In this document: positions 52,480 through 55,621 of the stretch, in pieces
How the letters are laid out: each line of letters starts with the position of its first letter
How positions within the stretch are numbered: the stretch's first letter is position 1
NCBI GenBank assembly: GCA_017435365.1
Contig: JAFSFD010000052.1
Coordinates: 1-55,621, forward strand
DNA: 55,621 nt
DNA from: Akkermansia sp.
GTDB lineage: Bacteria > Verrucomicrobiota > Verrucomicrobiia > Verrucomicrobiales > Akkermansiaceae
Direction of reading: 5' to 3'
Position numbers and translations under genes: made by a program
Notes under the pieces: model-generated
Database searches by the model: none
What the model was told of the DNA's origin: nothing
What the model saw: the letters and a program-made list of their open reading frames with translations, nothing else

Positions 52480-53955
52480 ATGCTTATCTGGCTTATCCTT
52501 GTACCTGTGATTGCAGCAGCCTGCATTGGTCTGCTCAAGACACCGGGCCGTCTTACAGCCCTCATCAGCGCGGCGATTTCGCTCATTCTGGGCACCTATG
52601 CCGTGCTGGCACCTGAGTGCTGCAGCGAGTGTCTGTCCACCTTCTGTGGCACACCGATTCAGCTCACCCTGGGGCTGCCGCTCAGCCGCATCATGGTGCT
52701 GCTGACCATCCTGGTCACCTTTGCCGCGGTGGTGGGCATGAAAGCCCCCCATGCGGATGCCGAGCGCAGCTGGGCCATTTCCGCCCTGCTCATCAGCACC
52801 GGTGCCATCGGTGCCTTCATGTCCGACAACATCATCGCCTTCTACGGTTTCCACGAACTGGCCCTCATCCCGACCTTCATCATGATCGGTTGCTATGGCC
52901 GTGGTGACCGCCGCCACATTGCCTGGACCGCCACCATCTACCTGGGTGTTGCCTCCATGGTGCTGCTTGCCGGCCTGCTCATTCTCTGCGCAGAGATGCA
53001 CGCCTGGAGCTTCAGCGGCCTTGCCGCCTCGCTGCAGGCCGGGCTCATGCCCACCAGCACCTGCCTCATCAGCGCTCTGCTGCTGGTAGGTTTCGGCACG
53101 CTGGTGTCCCTGTTCCCGTTCCACACCTGGGCAGCTCCGGCGTATGCCAGCGCCCCCACCCCCGTTGCCATGCTGCATGCGGGCGTGCTCAAGAAGTTCG
53201 GTCTGTACGGACTGTTCACCCTGGCCTGGGTGTTCGGGCCGAAGTGCCAGGAGCTCTTCGGCTGCTGGAACAACTGGCTGCTGGTGCTCCTGCTCGGCAA
53301 CGTGCTCTGGGTGGGTTATGTGACCATCTCCCAGACCCGCCTGGACGACATGCTCGGTAACTCCTCCGTGATGCACATGGGCTACATCTTCCTGGCCTTT
53401 GCCGCCTACATTGCCTGCAACGGCAACAACGAGCTGGCATTCCAGGGTGCGGCCCTGCTCATGCTGGCCCACGGCCTGACCATCGCCCTGCTCTTCCTGC
53501 TCACCGGGCAGATTGAATCCCAGACCCGCACCCTGGAGCTCGACTGCATGGGTGGGCTGGGCAGCAAGCTGCCGGCTCTGGGCTTCCTCTTCGGCCTGGC
53601 CGGCATGGCCTCCGTGGGTCTGCCGCTGCTGGCCAATTTCGCCGGTGAGTTCAGCATCTTCGTGTCCTGCTTTGCCGGCTGGGCACCCGCCCCCGCCTGC
53701 ACCGATTGCTGGCTGGGCACGGTGGCCGGCTTCTTCGGCGGCCTGGGGCCGGTGCAGCTCACCCTCATCGGAGCCCTGTGGGGCCTGGTCATCAGCGCCA
53801 TCTACATGCTGCGCGCCTTCCGCAACATCTTCGAAGGACCGGTGGGAGCCGCTTCCCAGCGCGCCACCAGCCTCACGGTGCTGGATATCACCGCTGCCTG
53901 CTTCCTCGCAGTCTTCATCGTTCTCTTCGGCATCCTGCCCCCCACTTGCCTGTAA
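52480..53955 (+). CDS. nuoM: NADH-quinone oxidoreductase subunit M
   Basis: 491 aa antiporter-like subunit. Seen: FYGFHELALIPTFIMIGCYG with the conserved glutamate, LVSLFPFHTWAAPAYASAPTPVAMLHAGVLKKFGLYGL, and the late GLPLLANFAGEFSIFVSCF. This is the usual position between nuoL and nuoN. Gap to nuoL 15 nt. Confidence 0.95.
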   Translation: MLIWLILVPVIAAACIGLLKTPGRLTALISAAISLILGTYAVLAPECCSECLSTFCGTPIQLTLGLPLSRIMVLLTILVTFAAVVGMKAPHADAERSWAISALLISTGAIGAFMSDNIIAFYGFHELALIPTFIMIGCYGRGDRRHIAWTATIYLGVASMVLLAGLLILCAEMHAWSFSGLAASLQAGLMPTSTCLISALLLVGFGTLVSLFPFHTWAAPAYASAPTPVAMLHAGVLKKFGLYGLFTLAWVFGPKCQELFGCWNNWLLVLLLGNVLWVGYVTISQTRLDDMLGNSSVMHMGYIFLAFAAYIACNGNNELAFQGAALLMLAHGLTIALLFLLTGQIESQTRTLELDCMGGLGSKLPALGFLFGLAGMASVGLPLLANFAGEFSIFVSCFAGWAPAPACTDCWLGTVAGFFGGLGPVQLTLIGALWGLVISAIYMLRAFRNIFEGPVGAASQRATSLTVLDITAACFLAVFIVLFGILPPTCL

Positions 53956-53984
53956 TTAACTGACCACCCAATTTCGAGCAACAT

Positions 53985-55433
53985 ATGAACATCGTATCAA
54001 CCTATACCTGGAGTCAGTTCACACCGGCCTTTGCCCTGGTGGGGCTGGCAGCCCTGCTCATCCTGGCAGATTCCCTGCTGCCCAGGCTCCCGAAGCGGAT
54101 TTACGCCGCAGTCGGTGCCATCGGCACTTTTGTGGCCGCCTACTTCCTGGCCACCGGCGAGCAGACCGACATCTTCGGCTTCATCGCCGCCATTGCCACC
54201 GGGCTTTCCATCCTGCTGGCATTCGATTACACCAAAATCAGCTGCGAATCCATTGCCGGCTCCGGCAATGAGGAAGGCACGGGCGAGTTCTATGCCCTGC
54301 CCCTGGTGGCCTGCGCCGGCATTCTCTGCCTCACCCAGGCACGCGACCTGATCATGCTCTTTGTGAGCCTGGAGGTCATCACCCTCAGCTCCTACGTGCT
54401 GGCAGGTTACTTCCGCCGCAACCAAGGCTCCATCGAAGCCGGCATCAAGTACCTGGTGCTGGGCGCCATGAGCACCGGCGTGCTGGTATACGGCACCGCC
54501 TGGTACTTCGGCATGGTGGGCACCTTCAACCTGGGATCGGATGTCGTGCTCGCCGCCGTGAAGGGCGGTGTGGCCGCCAGCCCGATTATGGGCACCGGTT
54601 TCCTGCTGGCCACGGCTCTGCTCTTTGCCGGCGCATTCTTCAAGGTGGGCGCCGCCCCCATGCATGTGTGGATTCCTGATGTATACCAGGGAGCCCCCAC
54701 CCCCACCACCTCCTTCCTGGCAGTAGCCTCCAAGACCGCCGGTTTCGTGGTGCTCTGCAGCCTGGCCCTGCCCTTTGCCCCCTACATGGTGCCGGGCAGC
54801 AAGCTTGGCACACTGCTGGTGTGGTGCTTCGCCCTGGTAGCGGCCGCTACCCTGCTTATCGGTAACCTGGGCGCCATGCGCCAGACCAACATCAAGCGCC
54901 TGCTGGGTTACTCCTCCATTGGTCAGGCTGGCTTCATCCTCGTCTTCTTCCTGGACCTGAACGGCCCCGTGGTATTCCTGGTAAGCTCCTACCTCCTGGC
55001 CTATGCCCTGTCCACCATCGCAGCCTTCTTCGCGGTGGCCATGGTACGCACCCAGCGTGGCAGCGAAGAAATCGCCGCATTCCGTGGTCTGGGCACCAGC
55101 AACCCCCGCACGGCATTCCTCATCACGGTGTGCTTCGCCTCTCTGGCCGGTGTACCCCTTACCTTCGGCTTCCTGGTCAAGATGTACGCCTTCGTGGCCG
55201 CCATCTCGACTATCGAGGCCTGGTGCGGCATCTGCTGGCTGCTGCCCATCATGATTGTGACTGCCGCCACCGGCTTCTACTATTACTTCAAGATTATCCG
55301 CTCCATGTACTGGGAGAAGCCCCAGGCCGGCGACAAGCCCCTCTGCGTGCCGCTCTGCACCGGCATCGTGATGACCCTCTGCGTGCTTGCCCTCATCTAC
55401 CTGGGCACCATGCCGCTCATCACCATGGGCTGA
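53985..55433 (+). CDS. nuoN: NADH-quinone oxidoreductase subunit N
   Basis: 482 aa antiporter-like subunit and last gene of the operon. Seen: MLFVSLEVITLSSYVLAGYFRR, SIEAGIKYLVLGAMSTGVLVYG, FKVGAAPMHVWIPDVYQGAPTPTTSFLAVASKTAGF, NIKRLLGYSSIGQAGF. Complete. Gap to nuoM 29 nt. A hairpin follows. Confidence 0.95.
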   Translation: MNIVSTYTWSQFTPAFALVGLAALLILADSLLPRLPKRIYAAVGAIGTFVAAYFLATGEQTDIFGFIAAIATGLSILLAFDYTKISCESIAGSGNEEGTGEFYALPLVACAGILCLTQARDLIMLFVSLEVITLSSYVLAGYFRRNQGSIEAGIKYLVLGAMSTGVLVYGTAWYFGMVGTFNLGSDVVLAAVKGGVAASPIMGTGFLLATALLFAGAFFKVGAAPMHVWIPDVYQGAPTPTTSFLAVASKTAGFVVLCSLALPFAPYMVPGSKLGTLLVWCFALVAAATLLIGNLGAMRQTNIKRLLGYSSIGQAGFILVFFLDLNGPVVFLVSSYLLAYALSTIAAFFAVAMVRTQRGSEEIAAFRGLGTSNPRTAFLITVCFASLAGVPLTFGFLVKMYAFVAAISTIEAWCGICWLLPIMIVTAATGFYYYFKIIRSMYWEKPQAGDKPLCVPLCTGIVMTLCVLALIYLGTMPLITMG

Positions 55434-55459
55434 ACAAAATAGCTCTACAAGCACAAGGC

Positions 55460-55490
55460 AGCCCGCAAGCCACCCGCTTGCGGGCTGTTC
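55460..55490 (+). terminator. Hairpin after nuoN
   Basis: Stem AGCCCGCAAGC/GCTTGCGGGCT (55460-55470 with 55476-55486), then GTTCTGTG. Strong stem with a weak T run. The final 130 bases to the window edge show no gene. Confidence 0.65.
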
Positions 55491-55621
55491 TGTGCATTGT
55501 CGGACAAAAATCGCACACCGAAATCAATCTAGTGCTTAGGACATAAATAAGACACCGTAATTTTAATAAAGTGCCCAACGCGAGCTAATAAAGCACATCA
55601 GCATGCCAGGCGGAGCGTAGC

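Noticed and set aside
44521..53472. Very long open frames on the minus strand opposite the nuo genes (about 900 to 1070 codons)
   Set aside because: They are the antisense of strongly biased GC-rich genes. Their translations are low-complexity runs of H, G, A and E with no domains, and the plus-strand nuo genes are certain.

Overview
The window looks like a chromosomal stretch of a host-associated member of the Verrucomicrobiota, probably close to Akkermansia. This is inferred from content. There are three secreted proteins with PEP-CTERM sorting tails, an exosortase-system-associated protein (TIGR04073 type), a Minf_1886-type protein, GC-rich codon use, and almost no Shine-Dalgarno (SD) sequences. 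No rRNA gene, intact tRNA gene or CRISPR array was seen.

Layout: 1-12.9 kb holds housekeeping genes (lipA, pgk), a metallo-beta-lactamase-fold hydrolase, membrane proteins, an inverted pair of PEP-CTERM genes, a clan GH-D glycoside hydrolase and an acyltransferase. 12.9-17.2 kb holds a tiny lipoprotein, a RhuM-family gene bracketed by direct repeats, and a large PEP-CTERM repeat protein. 17.2-20 kb holds uvrC and a secreted protein of unknown role. 20.0-25.9 kb is an accessory, defence-like island: repeats, a DUF4143 ATPase, an AbiEi/AbiEii toxin-antitoxin pair, a gene remnant and a RelA/SpoT-domain protein. 26-42 kb returns to core-type genes: typA, a DUF456 protein, an acyltransferase, aroD, agmatine deiminase, a secreted metzincin protease, two thioredoxins, an O-antigen-ligase-like protein with a divergent glycosyltransferase, rpsU, and two radical SAM enzymes of the siroheme-to-heme (Ahb) type. 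42.7-55.4 kb is a respiratory complex I operon running nuoD to nuoN, with nuoA, nuoB and nuoC absent.

Two themes run through the window. First, about sixteen genes have a sigma70-type promoter whose -10 box ends only 6-13 nt before the start codon (6-10 nt in fifteen of them), so their mRNAs should be leaderless or nearly so. This rule fixes several start codons, including GTG starts. rpsU is a contrast: it has a leader of about 40 nt and an SD-like sequence. Second, the intergenic regions are full of small palindromic repeats: a MITE-like family with shared ends, a two-hairpin element embedded in TACGAAT/TACGAAG heptamers, and arrays of variable hairpins joined by a constant linker.

The most notable candidates for new biology are the leaderless transcription pattern, the hairpin arrays, the inverted PEP-CTERM cassette pair, the three 32-bp palindrome repeats in front of the island ATPase, and two promoters at 42.1 and 42.4 kb whose 17-bp spacer is an identical palindrome.
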